Below are positions 24,655 to 32,022 of a stretch of 64,000 bases of DNA, in pieces; position 1 is the first letter of the stretch, and each line of letters begins with the position of its first letter. Made by a program: the position numbers and the translations under genes. The stretch is taken from assembly GCF_008271805.1 (NCBI RefSeq), contig NZ_VSRY01000166.1:117354-181353 (forward strand), read 5' to 3'. The DNA comes from Streptomyces sp. TRM49041. GTDB lineage: Bacteria; Actinomycetota; Actinomycetes; Streptomycetales; Streptomycetaceae. Below the pieces are notes generated by a model. That model saw only the letters and a program-made list of their open reading frames with translations, did not search any database and was not told where the DNA came from.

Positions 24655-26832
24655 GTGACAGCGACGCACTCCACCCTCTTCCCGCAGGTCCCCGAGTCGG
24701 CCGACGCGGTGCTCGACGGGCTCGACCCCGAGCAGCGCGAGGTGGCGACGGCCCTGCACGGGCCGGTGTGCGTACTGGCGGGTGCGGGCACGGGCAAGAC
24801 CCGGGCGATCACCCACCGGATCGCCTACGGGGTGCGCGCCGGGATCCTGCAGCCGGCGAGTGTGCTGGCCGTCACGTTCACCAACCGCGCCGCCGGTGAG
24901 ATGCGCGGCCGGCTGCGGCAGCTGGGCGCGGGCGGGGTGCAGGCCCGTACGTTCCACTCCGCGGCCCTGCGCCAGCTCCAGTACTTCTGGCCGAAAGCAG
25001 TCGGTGGCGAGCTGCCCCGCCTCATCGACCGCAAGGCCCAGCTTGTCGCCGACGCGGCCGCCCGCTGCCGGGTCCGGCTCGACCGCACCGAGCTGCGCGA
25101 CGTCACGTCCGAGATCGAGTGGGCGAAGGTCACCCAGACGGTGCCCGGCGACTATTCGGCCGCCGTCGCCAAGGCACAGCGCGACGCACCCCGCGCCACG
25201 GCCGAGACCGGCCAGATCTATGCGATGTACGAGCAGCTGAAGCGGGAGCGCGAGGTCCTCGACTTCGAGGACGTGCTGCTGCTCACCGTCGGCATCCTCC
25301 AGGACCGGCACGACATCGCCGAACAGGTCCGCGGCCAGTACCAGCACTTCGTGGTCGACGAGTACCAGGATGTCTCCCCGCTCCAGCAGCGCCTCCTCGA
25401 CCTGTGGACCGGCGACCGCGACAGCCTCTGCGTCGTCGGCGACGCCAGCCAGACGATCTACTCCTTCACCGGCGCCACCCCCGACTATCTGCTGGACTTC
25501 CGCACCCGCCACCCCGACGCGACCGTCGTCAAACTGGTCCGCGACTACCGCTCCACGCCCCAGGTCGTCCACCTGGCCAACGGCATCCTCGCCCTGGCCT
25601 CCGGCCGCGCCGCCGACCACCGGCTGGAGCTCGTCTCACAGCGGGACCCCGGACCCGAGCCGGTCTACACCGAGTACGGCGACGAACCCACCGAGGCCGA
25701 GGGCACCGCGCGCCACATCCGCGACCTGATCGCCTCCGGCGTCCCGGCCGGTGAGATCGCCGTGCTGTACCGCGTCAACGCCCAGTCGGAGATCTACGAG
25801 CAGGCCCTCGCCGACGCGGGCGTGCCCTACCAGCTGCGCGGCGCCGAGCGCTTCTTCGACCGCCAGGAGGTACGGGAGGCGGGCGCCGCCCTGCGCAGCG
25901 CGGCCCGCTTCGGCGGCAACGACCCGCTGCTCGACGACGTGGTCGACCTGCCGTCCCAGGTCCGCGCCGTCCTGTCCACCAAGGGCTGGACGACCGAGCC
26001 CCCGGCCGGCTCCGGCGCCGTACGGGACCGCTGGGAGTCCCTCGCCGCGCTGGTCCGCCTCGCCGAGGACCTGGCCCGCGCCCGCCCGGACGCCGCCCTC
26101 GCCGACCTGGTGGCCGAACTGGACGAGCGGGCCGCCGCCCAGCACGCCCCCACCGTCCAGGGGGTGACGCTCGCCTCCCTCCACGCGGCGAAGGGCCTCG
26201 AGTGGGATGCCGTGTTCCTGGTCGGCCTCACCGAAGGCACCCTGCCCATCACCTACGCCAGGACCGACGAGCAGATAGAGGAGGAGCGGCGCCTGCTCTA
26301 CGTCGGCGTGACCCGCGCCCGCCACCACCTCAGCCTCTCGTGGTGGCTGTCCCGCTCGCCCGGCGGCCGCCCGAACCGTCAGCCCTCCAGGTTCCTGAAG
26401 GGCCTGCGCCCCGGCAGCGGCGGACCGGCCGCCCGTGCCGCCCACTCCGGTGGCGCCGTCCAGCGCCGCCCGGCCGGGGCTCGCCCCCGGCGTGCCCGCG
26501 GCCCGGTCCGCTGCCGGGTGTGCGGCACGACTCTCACCGTCGCGGGCGAGATGAAGCTGATGCGCTGCGAGGACTGCCCCTCGGAGATGGACGAGGGCCT
26601 CTACGAGCGGCTCCTCGAATGGCGCACCCGCCAGGCGCGCCGGCTGGGCCAGCCCGACTTCTGTGTCTTCACCGAGAAGACCCTCATCGCCATCGCCGAG
26701 ACCGTCCCGTCCACCGACGGCGAGCTCGCCGCCATCCCTGGCGTCGGCGTGCGCAAGCTCAATCGGTTCGGCGCCGATGTCCTCGCCATGTGCGCGGGTC
26801 GGCAACTCGCCGACGACGAAGGCGAAGACTGA
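24655..26832 (+). CDS. uvrD2: ATP-dependent DNA helicase UvrD2
   Basis: 725 residues from GTG at 24655. Superfamily 1A motifs: Walker A LAGAGTGKT (41-49), VTFTNRAAGEM, Walker B VVDEYQD (D235/E236), VVGDASQTIYSFTGA, SLHAAKGLEWD and YVGVTRAR. A zinc-binding tetracysteine (C620, C623, C638, C641) links to a C-terminal HRDC domain (about 645-715). This arrangement is diagnostic of actinobacterial UvrD2, a 3'-5' helicase essential in mycobacteria. No clear ribosome site; CAGCAT lies 6 bases before the GTG and could be a leaderless -10. It is immediately upstream of the wblC promoter, as in mycobacteria. Confidence 0.92.
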   Translation: MTATHSTLFPQVPESADAVLDGLDPEQREVATALHGPVCVLAGAGTGKTRAITHRIAYGVRAGILQPASVLAVTFTNRAAGEMRGRLRQLGAGGVQARTFHSAALRQLQYFWPKAVGGELPRLIDRKAQLVADAAARCRVRLDRTELRDVTSEIEWAKVTQTVPGDYSAAVAKAQRDAPRATAETGQIYAMYEQLKREREVLDFEDVLLLTVGILQDRHDIAEQVRGQYQHFVVDEYQDVSPLQQRLLDLWTGDRDSLCVVGDASQTIYSFTGATPDYLLDFRTRHPDATVVKLVRDYRSTPQVVHLANGILALASGRAADHRLELVSQRDPGPEPVYTEYGDEPTEAEGTARHIRDLIASGVPAGEIAVLYRVNAQSEIYEQALADAGVPYQLRGAERFFDRQEVREAGAALRSAARFGGNDPLLDDVVDLPSQVRAVLSTKGWTTEPPAGSGAVRDRWESLAALVRLAEDLARARPDAALADLVAELDERAAAQHAPTVQGVTLASLHAAKGLEWDAVFLVGLTEGTLPITYARTDEQIEEERRLLYVGVTRARHHLSLSWWLSRSPGGRPNRQPSRFLKGLRPGSGGPAARAAHSGGAVQRRPAGARPRRARGPVRCRVCGTTLTVAGEMKLMRCEDCPSEMDEGLYERLLEWRTRQARRLGQPDFCVFTEKTLIAIAETVPSTDGELAAIPGVGVRKLNRFGADVLAMCAGRQLADDEGED

Positions 26833-26845
26833 TGCCAACTCGTCG

Positions 26846-26885
26846 AAAAAACAGTTTGCGCCCGCCCCAGTCATCCCCATAGGTT
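26846..26885 (+). promoter_or_regulatory. wblC promoter with AT-rich WhiB7-type element
   Basis: A run of six A (26846-26851) lies 4 bases before -35 TTGCGC (26856-26861). An 18-base spacer leads to -10 TAGGTT (26880-26885). WhiB7-class proteins bind an AT-rich patch just upstream of the -35 through their AT-hook, so this supports autoregulation. The predicted start near 26892 leaves a leader of about 620 bases. Confidence 0.65.
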
Positions 26886-27001
26886 CTTAACCACGCGAAC
26901 AGCGGCTTCCTTGAAGCCCTGTCGTCGTGCTGTACTTATCCGAATACACGAGGGACCGGCTCCGGCCGATCCCCCCGAGATGCCGAGAGGAGGCGATTCC
27001 A

Positions 27002-27346
27002 GTGATCAGCATCACCACCAGCTTCATCAGCACCGCCAAAATGACCGATCGCTCGGTCGTCTCCGCCTGCTCGCTCGGCCTCTCCGGCCTGTCGGATTCG
27101 CAGTTCATCGGCACCGGTCTGTGCGGCTCCCGGGCCGTCCGTCCGTCGTTCCCGCTGTCGGCTCTCCCCGTCATCGAGGGACTTGAGGCCAATGAGCGAC
27201 CGAGCAAGGCACTGGAAGCAGAAGTAGCAGCGGCACAGGCCCCGGCCTATGCCTTTGCGGCGACCGGTGCCGGCAACACGAAGCAGACGCAGCACCACAC
27301 GATGTGGGCCTTCCGTGGGCTCGAACCCTGGAGTGATCCAGCCTGA
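27002..27346 (+). CDS. Upstream ORF in the wblC leader
   Basis: 114 codons starting MISITTSFISTAKMTDRS, from GTG at 27002 with GGAGG 8 bases upstream. It has no recognisable fold, and the last residues read LEPWSDPA. The stop codon (27344-27346) is inside the first arm of a hairpin just before the attenuator. whiB7/wblC genes are known to use an upstream ORF whose translation controls read-through. This frame fits, but its true start could be the ATG at 27041. The peptide itself may be unimportant. Confidence 0.55.
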   Translation: MISITTSFISTAKMTDRSVVSACSLGLSGLSDSQFIGTGLCGSRAVRPSFPLSALPVIEGLEANERPSKALEAEVAAAQAPAYAFAATGAGNTKQTQHHTMWAFRGLEPWSDPA

Positions 27347-27410
27347 TCCAAAATCAGGCCGGCGCCTTCAGGGCCGCGGAACCCCACCCGGGATCCGCGG
27401 CCCTTCTGTT
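27326..27410 (+). promoter_or_regulatory. wblC transcription attenuator
   Basis: The terminator stem is GGGCCGCGGA (27371-27380) with TCCGCGGCCC (27394-27403), followed by TTCTGTTTT. Ahead of it is a small hairpin CCTGAT/ATCAGG (27342-27347/27353-27358) holding the upstream-ORF stop. An alternative pairing of CCCTGGAG (27326-27333) with CTTCAGGG (27366-27373) would take the first three G of the terminator stem and act as antiterminator. A ribosome at the stop codon would block that pairing and favour termination. Stalling earlier would favour read-through. Confidence 0.65.
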
Positions 27411-27515
27411 TTGCCCCAACGGGCGGAACAGGACGAAGGAGCCTCGGGACAAGCAGAACCCGGTACCAGCCCACCGGCCGACCAGCCGGACCGACCAGAC
27501 GAGGAAAACACCACC

Positions 27516-27875
27516 GTGCAACTCGAAGCGCACGCCCCGTCCGTACCGCCTTCCGAAACGATCCCCCCGTCCGGCCTCACGGAGGACCACGACTTGACCG
27601 CCCTCACCGCGCTCGACGACGCCATCGAGAACCTCGGCGTACCCGTCCCCTGCCGCTCCTTCGACCCGGAGGTCTTCTTCGCCGAGTCGCCGGCCGACGT
27701 CGAGTACGCCAAGTCCCTCTGCCGCACCTGCCCGCTGATGGCCGCCTGCCTGGCCGGCGCCAAGGAGCGGCGCGAGCCGTGGGGTGTCTGGGGCGGTGAG
27801 CTCTTCGTCCAGGGCGTGGTCGTCGCCCGCAAGCGGCCGCGTGGCCGCCCGCGCAAGAACCCGGTCACGGCATGA
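27516..27875 (+). CDS. wblC: WhiB-like regulator WblC/WhiB7
   Basis: 119 residues. Four Fe-S cysteines C46, C69, C72 and C78, the turn GVWGG (90-94), and an AT-hook RGRP (109-112) inside KRPRGRPRKN identify the WhiB7/WblC subclass. It binds the principal sigma factor and activates intrinsic antibiotic-resistance genes when translation is inhibited. Start GTG at 27516 with GAGGA 10 bases upstream; the frame upstream is only an extension. Expression is governed by the AT-rich promoter and the leader attenuator. The stop overlaps the next ATG (ATGA). Confidence 0.93.
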   Translation: MQLEAHAPSVPPSETIPPSGLTEDHDLTALTALDDAIENLGVPVPCRSFDPEVFFAESPADVEYAKSLCRTCPLMAACLAGAKERREPWGVWGGELFVQGVVVARKRPRGRPRKNPVTA

Positions 27876-28198
27876 TCACCGCCACCGGAACCATCGACCG
27901 CCCCATCACGCACAACCCCCAGAAGCAGGCTCCGATGACCTCTTCCACGAACGAGCCCATGGGCTCCGCGACCCCTGACGTCACCACCCTCGGCGCGCAC
28001 GCCTCGCGCCAGAACAGGACCCGAGAAATGCAACTCATCCCAGAAGCCCTGGCCCGTGCTCATATGCACGAGCGCCTCAGGCAAGCCGACGAGCAACGCC
28101 AGGGCGCGCGCCTGATCACCGCGCGGCGGATGCAGCGCCGCGCCGAGCGCGCCTCGCTCCGCGCCCGCCGCGCGCTGGCCATGGCGGTCATGCAGTAG
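27872..28198 (+). CDS. Small Arg-rich protein coupled to wblC
   Basis: 108 residues, not recognised. The ATG at 27872 overlaps the wblC stop, so it is translated from the wblC message. The first half is Thr/Pro/Ser-rich and low in structure. The second half (from an internal ATG at 28028) is a long basic amphipathic helix ending RRALAMAVMQ. A strong terminator follows. Co-expression with an antibiotic-stress regulator suggests a role in the same response, but no function can be assigned. Confidence 0.6.
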   Translation: MITATGTIDRPITHNPQKQAPMTSSTNEPMGSATPDVTTLGAHASRQNRTREMQLIPEALARAHMHERLRQADEQRQGARLITARRMQRRAERASLRARRALAMAVMQ

Positions 28199-28238
28199 CC
28201 GGCCGGCCACGGCGACAGACCAACCGTCACTGCTCCTC

Positions 28239-28270
28239 GCGGGGGCCGGTCCGAACGGACCGGCCCCCGC
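28239..28270. terminator. Terminator of the wblC operon
   Basis: A perfect 15-bp stem (28239-28253 with 28256-28270) around a two-base AA gap, effectively a tight GAAC loop. GC-rich with no T run, typical of Streptomyces operon ends. Confidence 0.75.
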
Positions 28271-28305
28271 GGTGCGTTGCACGAGGATCCGGTGCCCGGT
28301 GGAGT

Positions 28306-28311
28306 TATCGT
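28306..28311 (+). promoter_or_regulatory. Leaderless-type -10 (TATCGT-N6-GTG)
   Basis: TATCGT is followed by 6 bases and the GTG at 28318. No ribosome site is visible between them. Confidence 0.4.
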
Positions 28312-28317
28312 CTCGTG

Positions 28318-28515
28318 GTGAACGAGCGGACTCCCGACCCCGCGCAGTCGCGCACGCAGAGCGTGGTGTGCTCGCGCTGCGGCACGACCGCCGACAGCCT
28401 CCCCGTGACCTGGACCTGCTCCGTCGAGAACGGCACCAGACACTACTTCTGCGAAACCTGCGCCCGCACCCACATCAGGTCCATCGAGAGCAGACTCGAC
28501 TCGGCCTGGTGGTGA
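28318..28515 (+). CDS. Small zinc-ribbon protein
   Basis: 65 residues from the GTG at 28318 (a GTG at 28315 is also possible). Two CxxC knuckles, CSRC near residue 18 and CETC near 46, about 24 residues apart, suggest one structural zinc. The linker contains LPVTWTCSVENG. Function is unknown; it may bind nucleic acid or be part of a larger complex. It converges on the ABC1 kinase gene with only 20 bases between stops. Confidence 0.6.
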   Translation: MNERTPDPAQSRTQSVVCSRCGTTADSLPVTWTCSVENGTRHYFCETCARTHIRSIESRLDSAWW

Positions 28516-28535
28516 CGGGCCGAGTCGGGCCACGG

Positions 28536-29882
28536 TCAGGCCGGCTCCTCCACCGGCTCGTCCGGCAGGAACCCCGGCAGCCACGCCTCCAGCTCGTCCC
28601 GGAGCCGCACCGTGGCGTTCAGCTGGCACAGCACCCCGATCGTGCTCAGCGTCACCCGGTGTATCAGCAGATACGCGGGCGGCAGGTTCAGCTGCTTTCC
28701 CAGCTGGTGCGCCGGGGAGCGTGGATCGGCGATCCTCGCCGCCTGCGTACGGATCCACTCGCGCGTGAACAGGAACTCGTCCGCATCGGCGGGCTCGATG
28801 ATGGGCAGCAGATAGTCCAGCACCGCGTCCGGGTCGAGTTCGATCGACTCCTTCACAAAGCCCTCGTCGCACAACAGCTCATAGACCGTCTCCGCCTCAC
28901 CTTCCAGGGCCGTCCGCAGACAGGTGCCTATGGTCTCCGGCAGCCCGCCGGGCAGCCGGTCCACCGTTCCGAAGTCCAGCACCCCGAGCCGCGGCCCGCC
29001 GCCCTCACCGGGCAGCAGGCGGAAGTTCCCCGGATGCGGGTCGGCGTGCAGCAGTCCTGTACGCGCCGGCCCCGAGAACAGGAACCGTGCCAGCAACTGC
29101 CCGGCCCGGTCCCGCTCCTCCGGCGTGCCGTCCGCTATCACCTCCGACAGCGGGACCCCGTCGATCCACTCCGTCACCAGCACCTGCTCCGACTGGTGCA
29201 CCACATCCGGCACCACCACGTCGGGGTCGTCCGCGAACTCGGCGGCGTGCTCCCGCTGCGCCCGCGCCTCCAGACCGTAGTCCAGCTCCTCCGACACCCG
29301 GTCACGCATCTCGGTGATCAACGGCTTGATGTCCATACCCGGCACCAGCGGCCCCAGCAGCCGGGCGAACCGGCTCAGCTGGGCCAGATCCGACAGCAGC
29401 GCCTCGCCCGCCCCCGGATACTGCACCTTCACGGCGACCTCGCGCCCGTCGTGCCACATCGCCCGGTGCACCTGGCCGATCGACGCCGCCGCCGCGGGCT
29501 TGTCCTCGAACTCCAGGAAAAGAGCGCGCCAGTCCTCACCCAGCCGCTCCTCCAGGACGGCGTGCACCGTCCGTGTCGGCATCGGCGGCGCCGCTTCCTG
29601 AAGCTTGGTCAACGCCGCCCGGTACGGACCGGCGACCTCCTCCGGAAGCGCCGACTCGAAGACGGACAGCGCCTGCCCGAGCTTCATGGCACCGCCCTTC
29701 AACTCGCCCAGCACCTTGAACAACTGTTCGGCCGTGCGCTGTTGCAGCTCCCGCGCCACGATCTCGGCGGACTTGCCCCCGATCCGCTTACCCAGCCCCC
29801 ATGTGGCCCGCCCCGCGAAGCCCAATGGCAAAGCGGCCAACTTGGCGGTCCGGGTGACCGCCTTCCGGGGAAGATCAGACAT
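28536..29882 (-). CDS. ABC1/AarF (UbiB-like) atypical kinase
   Basis: 448 residues. UbiB-family hallmarks: KLGQALSVFES (KxGQ motif near residue 65), Ala-rich loop AAAASIGQVHRA, VAVKVQYP with the ATP-site Lys, catalytic LHADPHPGNF and metal-binding LDFGTV. Family members are ATPases linked to isoprenoid-lipid or quinone metabolism. Streptomyces uses menaquinone, so the client is uncertain. GGAGGGG lies close to the ATG at 29882. The same family lies beside whiB7 in M. tuberculosis. Confidence 0.88.
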   Translation of the reverse strand: MSDLPRKAVTRTAKLAALPLGFAGRATWGLGKRIGGKSAEIVARELQQRTAEQLFKVLGELKGGAMKLGQALSVFESALPEEVAGPYRAALTKLQEAAPPMPTRTVHAVLEERLGEDWRALFLEFEDKPAAAASIGQVHRAMWHDGREVAVKVQYPGAGEALLSDLAQLSRFARLLGPLVPGMDIKPLITEMRDRVSEELDYGLEARAQREHAAEFADDPDVVVPDVVHQSEQVLVTEWIDGVPLSEVIADGTPEERDRAGQLLARFLFSGPARTGLLHADPHPGNFRLLPGEGGGPRLGVLDFGTVDRLPGGLPETIGTCLRTALEGEAETVYELLCDEGFVKESIELDPDAVLDYLLPIIEPADADEFLFTREWIRTQAARIADPRSPAHQLGKQLNLPPAYLLIHRVTLSTIGVLCQLNATVRLRDELEAWLPGFLPDEPVEEPA

Positions 29883-29943
29883 ACGCCCCTCCAAAGCCCA
29901 GACTGCCGTGCCGCGTTGCCCTGACACGCGCCGCCGACGGCGG

Positions 29944-31095
29944 TTACCCCGCCATTGTGTCCTGCCGCCTCCGGGCACCCGACGCCCGCTCCCGTTCCAC
30001 CCCGGCCGCACCCCGCCCGTCCTCCCGGCGGGCCGCTCCGCACGGACACTCCGCGTGCGGCAGCACCCGCAGCGCCCGCCACTCCAGCAGCGGCGACGAC
30101 GCCTCCCAGCGCGTCCCCGTGCTCGCCGGCGGATCCCCGTCCAGGAACGCCAGCGCGTGCGCCGCCGTCAGCCCCGCGACGGCCGCCGTCAGCCCCACGT
30201 CCCCCGCCGGCACCGCACCGCCGCGCCCCGACCGCCACTGCGCCAGCAGCCGAGGCCACGCCGGGTCGGCGTCGGTGCGGTGAAGGTCCACGCAGCGCGC
30301 GCACGCCGTGTCCCCGGGCAGCACCAGCGGACCCACCACACCGGTCGCCTCCACCACCCCGGCGAACAGATGCGGCGTCCCCGTGCCCAGCCACGCGTCC
30401 GCCGTCACCGGGTCCGGGGCGTACGCCGCCAGTCCGTCCCGCGGCGCGACCACCACCAGCGACAACCCCGGCTCCGGCCCCACGGACTCCCGAGGCGCAC
30501 GGCCACCCGGAGCCGACCGCCGCACCAGCCGCCGCGCCGCGACGTCCCGCCGCTCCCCGACGGCCTCGGCCGGCACCCCGCCCGGCGCCACGTCCCACGG
30601 CTCCACCCGCCCACCGTCCAGCACCTCCACCCGGCCCACCCCCGCCGCCGACAGCAGCGCCGCGACACTCGCCCCCACCCGGCCCGCCCCCCGCACCTGC
30701 ACCCGCATACCGCCCCGCGCCGCCAGCCGCCGTATCGCACCGCCCGGCCGCCGGTGCACCACCGACAGCGACCCCACATCGGCGCGCAGCCGGTCCAGCG
30801 CCCCCGCATCCCGCCGCACCGCGTCCGCCGCCCGGTCACCCGCCGTGTCCTCCAGCAGACCCGCCTCCGCCAGCCGGTCCAGCAGCGCCTCCAGCCAGCC
30901 GTCCGGCACCCCCAGCGCCCGTGCCTCCTCCCGCAGCAGCGGAACGCCCCGCGTCCCGTCGAGCAGCCCCAGCAGGCTCCCCGTCGTCGTGTCCACGGGC
31001 CCCACCACCACCGCGTGCGCGGGCGCCACCCCGAACTGCACATACTGAAGATCCCGCCATGCGCGCCGCAGCGCCGGCTTCACCATCGGATGCAT
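29944..31095 (-). CDS. ThiF-like (E1-related) protein, no partner visible
   Basis: 383 residues. The C-terminal two-thirds has a Rossmann-type RGAGRVGASVAALLSAAGVG (near 134) followed by VEVLDGGRVEPWDV, as in ThiF/MoeB adenylyltransferases. A CARC pair near 264 and CPC near 355 could hold zinc. The N-terminal about 110 residues resemble a winged-helix/leader-binding region seen in RiPP E1-like proteins. No precursor peptide or cyclodehydratase is nearby. Start ATG at 31095 with GGGGGG 6 bases upstream. It probably shares an operon with the kinase gene. Confidence 0.65.
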   Translation of the reverse strand: MHPMVKPALRRAWRDLQYVQFGVAPAHAVVVGPVDTTTGSLLGLLDGTRGVPLLREEARALGVPDGWLEALLDRLAEAGLLEDTAGDRAADAVRRDAGALDRLRADVGSLSVVHRRPGGAIRRLAARGGMRVQVRGAGRVGASVAALLSAAGVGRVEVLDGGRVEPWDVAPGGVPAEAVGERRDVAARRLVRRSAPGGRAPRESVGPEPGLSLVVVAPRDGLAAYAPDPVTADAWLGTGTPHLFAGVVEATGVVGPLVLPGDTACARCVDLHRTDADPAWPRLLAQWRSGRGGAVPAGDVGLTAAVAGLTAAHALAFLDGDPPASTGTRWEASSPLLEWRALRVLPHAECPCGAARREDGRGAAGVERERASGARRRQDTMAG

Positions 31096-31216
31096 GCATG
31101 CCCCCCATCGATCATGGGACCGGACCGGGCGCCGGCCACCGATCGCCGGTCCACCGCCCCCATCCCGTCCATCACGCGGTCAGCATGCCGTCGGTGGCAC
31201 GACGCCCGCCGACCGT

Positions 31217-31263
31217 CGTCCACAGGCCAGCGCGTTAATCATGCAAATGGTGCAGGCTGTGGA
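31217..31263. promoter_or_regulatory. Inverted repeat with DnaA-box-like arms
   Basis: GTCCACAG (31217-31224) and CTGTGGAC (31256-31263) flank a 31-base AT-rich centre (GCGTTAATCATGCAAATGG). The left arm, TCGTCCACA, is one mismatch from TTGTCCACA. It lies in the 232-base gap between the divergent ThiF-like and YgjP-like genes. The rest of that gap shows nothing I can name. Confidence 0.35.
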
Positions 31264-31315
31264 CGGGGACGGTGCCCGAACCGTTCCGATGGAGGACTTC
31301 CCCACGGCCAGCGGG

Positions 31316-31321
31316 TAACGT
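31316..31321 (+). promoter_or_regulatory. Leaderless-type -10 (TAACGT-N6-GTG)
   Basis: TAACGT is followed by 6 bases and the GTG at 31328. There is no ribosome site before the start codon. Confidence 0.4.
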
Positions 31322-31327
31322 CGAGAC

Positions 31328-31903
31328 GTGCCCGCCGACCCTGACAGCAGCCCCACCAGCGACGCGCCCCGTGCCCGCGGGACGTCCGCCGTCGAGGTGC
31401 GAAGGAGCTCCCGACGCCGCAGAACGGTCTCCGCCTACCGTGAAGGCGACCGCACGGTCGTCCTCATCCCCGCCCGGATGTCGGAGGCGGAGGAGCGGCG
31501 CTGGGTCACGGTCATGCTCGACAAGCTCGCCGCGCAGGAGAACAAACGGCTTCTCGGCGACTCCGAGCTGGCCGAGCGCGCCGAGCGGCTGTCCACGCAG
31601 TACCTCGACGGCAGGGCCCGGCCCGCGTCCGTCCGCTGGGTCACCAACCAGAACACCCGCTGGGGCTCCTGCACCCCCGCCGAGGGCAGCATCCGGCTCT
31701 CGCACCGGCTCCAGGGCATGCCCGAGTACGTCGTCGACTATGTGCTCCTCCACGAGCTGGCCCATCTGCTCGTCCCCGGACACGGGCAGCGGTTCTGGCG
31801 GCTGCTGGAGTCCTACCCCCGTACGGAACGAGCCCGCGGCTACCTCGAGGGCGTGGTCGCCGCCGACCGGCTGCCGCACCTTCCGGGCACCTCCTCCGAC
31901 TGA
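31328..31903 (+). CDS. YgjP/WLM-type (M48-like) zinc metallopeptidase
   Basis: 191 residues. Diagnostic motifs are NTRWGSCTPAEGSIRL near 108 and the zinc site HELAHLLVPGHG near 140 (HExxH plus a downstream His), then FWRLLESY. There are no membrane spans, unlike HtpX. The family includes SprT/YgjP-type proteases whose substrates are mostly unknown; related WLM proteases act on DNA-protein crosslinks. A basic N-terminal region of about 35 residues precedes the domain. Start GTG at 31328 on a presumed leaderless message. Confidence 0.82.
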   Translation: MPADPDSSPTSDAPRARGTSAVEVRRSSRRRRTVSAYREGDRTVVLIPARMSEAEERRWVTVMLDKLAAQENKRLLGDSELAERAERLSTQYLDGRARPASVRWVTNQNTRWGSCTPAEGSIRLSHRLQGMPEYVVDYVLLHELAHLLVPGHGQRFWRLLESYPRTERARGYLEGVVAADRLPHLPGTSSD

Positions 31904-31972
31904 CATTCACCGATCCTGTACCGAGTCGGTACCGAGCCCCCCACCGACGTGGTCGCCGTCGCACCCAGCCGT

Positions 31973-31978
31973 TAGCCT
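31973..31978 (+). promoter_or_regulatory. Candidate -10 (TAGCCT) of the TerD-AIM24 operon
   Basis: TAGCCT 44 bases before the ATG at 32023, matching the recurrent TAGSCT hexamer of this window. No convincing -35 is seen. Confidence 0.3.
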
Positions 31979-32022
31979 GTCGCGACGCACACACCATCCG
32001 GGATGGGGGACGGTCGTTACGC

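Noticed and set aside
26927..26938. In-frame TTA codon in the wblC leader as bldA control
   Set aside because: The TTA is before the GTG chosen for the upstream ORF and would only be translated from an unlikely earlier start. Other TTA triplets I checked were out of frame or intergenic.
24608..31263. DnaA-box-like sites as a replication origin
   Set aside because: There are only isolated boxes, no cluster, no dnaA/dnaN neighbours, and the gene content is of another chromosomal region.
31270..31290. LexA-like GAAC..GTTC
   Set aside because: CCGAACCGTTCC has two bases between the half-sites instead of four, so it does not fit the actinobacterial SOS box.
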